The notes below the pieces were generated by a model. It ran no database searches. It was not told the origin of the DNA and saw only the letters and a program-made list of their open reading frames with translations. A stretch of 54,955 bases of DNA from Marinifilaceae bacterium (lineage in GTDB: Bacteria; Bacteroidota; Bacteroidia; Bacteroidales; Marinifilaceae), in contig JAFGYE010000075.1 in the NCBI GenBank assembly GCA_016936255.1, positions 1 through 54,955 on the forward strand, in the 5' to 3' direction. Below, in pieces: positions 53,698-54,955 of the stretch. The position numbers and the translations under genes were made by a program. Each line of letters opens with the position of its first letter. The stretch's first letter is position 1.

Positions 53698-53777
53698 AAG
53701 TAAATGTTCGTTTGTGATTATTAATTTAAAGTAAACATTTACGAGCATTAAGAAAAAATGTTAGTATTCAATTAAAT

Positions 53778-54764
53778 TTAATTCAAAATTTTCTGAATAG
53801 CTTTCAATTCCATTGCTTCAAAATGTAAATTTGCAACAGAATTTATATTTTGGTCGAGTTGATTCACTGAACTTGCGCCAACCAAAACCGAAGTAATTCG
53901 TTCATCTTTTAGCAGCCAGGCAATGGCCATTTGAGCTAAACTTTGCCCTCGCTTTTCGGCAATTGCATTCAGAGCTTTAACTTTATTTATTACTTTTTCA
54001 GTAATCTGCTCTTTTTGCAAAAAACCATGCGATTTGGCAGCTCTCGAACCTTCAGGAATCCCTTTCAAATATTTATTGGTCAACATTCCTTGTGCCAAAG
54101 GAGAGAAGGCGATGCCTCCAATTCCATCTTCTTCCAAAACATCTAACAAGCCATTTTCAACCCAACGCTCGAACATCGAATATTTTGGCTGATGAATAAG
54201 GCACGGAGTTCCCAGTTCCCGTAATATTCTTGAGGCTTCGCGTGTTTGATCGGCACTGTAATTTGAAATGCCAGCATACAATGCCTTACCCTGACGGACA
54301 ACTTGATCCAGTGCCATCATGGTTTCCTCAATGGGTGTATTGGGATCGGGACGATGAGAATAGAAGATATCTACATAATCGAGTCCCATTCTTTTCAAAC
54401 TTTGATCCAGGCTTGAAACCAAATATTTTCGTGATCCCCAATCACCATATGGCCCGGACCACATTTTATATCCTGCTTTAGTCGAAATAATCATTTCGTC
54501 ACGATATTGTTTCAAATCTTCTTTCAGAATTTTTCCGAAATTTTCTTCAGCAGAACCTGGAGGTGGTCCATAATTGTTGGCCAAATCGAAATGGGTAATT
54601 CCCCGGTCAAAAGCATGAAAAATAATTTTTCTGAACTCATTATAGACATCTACATGTCCGAAATTATGCCACAATCCTAAAGAAATTGCAGGCAGTAATA
54701 AACCACTTTGCCCACATCTTCGGTAGGGCATATCATCATATCTGTTTTCAGATGCTTTGTACAT
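53778..54764 (-). CDS. Aldo/keto reductase (YghZ / L-glyceraldehyde-3-phosphate reductase-like)
   Basis: A protein of 328 residues. The active-site Tyr lies in DLANNYGPP and the Asp and Lys in the FDLANNY and STKAGY segments; YSHRPDPNTPIEETM and the NADPH-site elements (IAFSPLAQGMLTNKYL, VLVGASSVNQLDQNI) match the AKR14/YghZ group. It reduces aldehydes such as L-glyceraldehyde 3-phosphate or methylglyoxal with NADPH. It is a single gene. The family call is firm; the exact substrate is inferred. Confidence 0.9.
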   Translation of the reverse strand: MYKASENRYDDMPYRRCGQSGLLLPAISLGLWHNFGHVDVYNEFRKIIFHAFDRGITHFDLANNYGPPPGSAEENFGKILKEDLKQYRDEMIISTKAGYKMWSGPYGDWGSRKYLVSSLDQSLKRMGLDYVDIFYSHRPDPNTPIEETMMALDQVVRQGKALYAGISNYSADQTREASRILRELGTPCLIHQPKYSMFERWVENGLLDVLEEDGIGGIAFSPLAQGMLTNKYLKGIPEGSRAAKSHGFLQKEQITEKVINKVKALNAIAEKRGQSLAQMAIAWLLKDERITSVLVGASSVNQLDQNINSVANLHFEAMELKAIQKILN

Positions 54765-54873
54765 AGTTATTCAAATTTTATACGAAAAGTGAAGATAGTA
54801 AGAAATGTTTAAACATGTTCGAATGTGAGCGAATCAGAATCGAATATTTCAATGAGAACAAGCAAAACAAAAA

Positions 54874-54905
54874 AAAGAGGCTGTCTCAAATGAGATAGTC
54901 TCTTT
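54874..54905. terminator. Terminator near the right end of the window
   Basis: The arms at 54874-54888 and 54891-54905 form a 15-bp stem with two G/T wobbles and a 2-base gap, with A-run and T-run flanks. It probably serves a minus-strand gene whose end lies just beyond the window, or an upstream transcript. Confidence 0.6.
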
Positions 54906-54955
54906 TTCGTTTTATAGTTTTTTATATTTATCACTGATTTCTTATTTTAGAGATA

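Overview
The window looks like chromosomal DNA from a Bacteroidota bacterium. The DNA is AT-rich. The genes include a TonB-dependent receptor paired with a DUF4249 lipoprotein, two ECF sigma/FecR (DUF4974) pairs, STN and carboxypeptidase-regulatory-like domains, a two-propeller histidine kinase and an M56/BlaI pair, and several promoters match the Bacteroidota TTTG/TAnnTTTG pattern. A free-living, possibly marine Bacteroidales or Marinilabiliales member is my best guess; that placement is inference. I saw no rRNA, tRNA, CRISPR, phage or transposase gene.

Layout: (1) 1-7832 is a carbohydrate-degradation locus. It holds the tail of a KduD/gluconate-5-dehydrogenase-like SDR, a secreted alpha/beta hydrolase, a membrane-anchored winged-helix-like regulator, a BNR_4-type propeller protein, a GH2 beta-glucuronidase and a GH20 hexosaminidase, which together suggest a uronate- and N-acetylhexosamine-containing glycan as substrate. 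(2) 7891-16650 holds small or hypothetical proteins, a DUF1080 gene with a stop codon inside its signal peptide, a MOSC protein, an M28 peptidase, an apparently exported isoaspartyl methyltransferase, DUF302, and a 322-bp repeat element with terminal inverted repeats. (3) 16743-20182 is a BlaI/M56 sensor pair: the peptidase carries a coiled coil and four TonB-plug-like repeats, and the repressor gene is preceded by three identical-architecture operators. (4) 20419-27489 holds YbaK, then a DUF4249/TonB receptor pair and an ECF sigma-FecR-DUF3575-small protein operon. (5) 27490-28241 is a non-coding array of hairpin repeats. (6) 28242-33171 holds a membrane protein, a DUF819 permease, a DEAD-box helicase, a flippase-like protein and a DUF5655 protein. 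(7) 33192-37927 is a second ECF sigma/FecR system flanked by two paralogous carboxypeptidase-regulatory-like proteins; only one has the STN signalling domain and neither has room for a TonB barrel. (8) 38183-54764 is mostly housekeeping and sensing: NadA, a two-component propeller kinase, CutC, a transglutaminase lipoprotein, DeoB, an ABC-F ATPase, a TPR kinase, a small unknown protein and an aldo/keto reductase.

The least expected signals are: a conserved about 70-bp leader element present at 20902-20972 and 53630-53697, each followed 27-28 bases later by an ATGAAA start codon; the TIR-bounded tandem-repeat element at 12275-12596, which shares the core GTAAACCTCC with the 27.8-kb hairpin array; the M56 protein with four plug-like repeats; the barrel-less STN signalling system; and the nonsense codon in the DUF1080 signal peptide. 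Many genes end in clear intrinsic terminators, and several are bidirectional between convergent genes.
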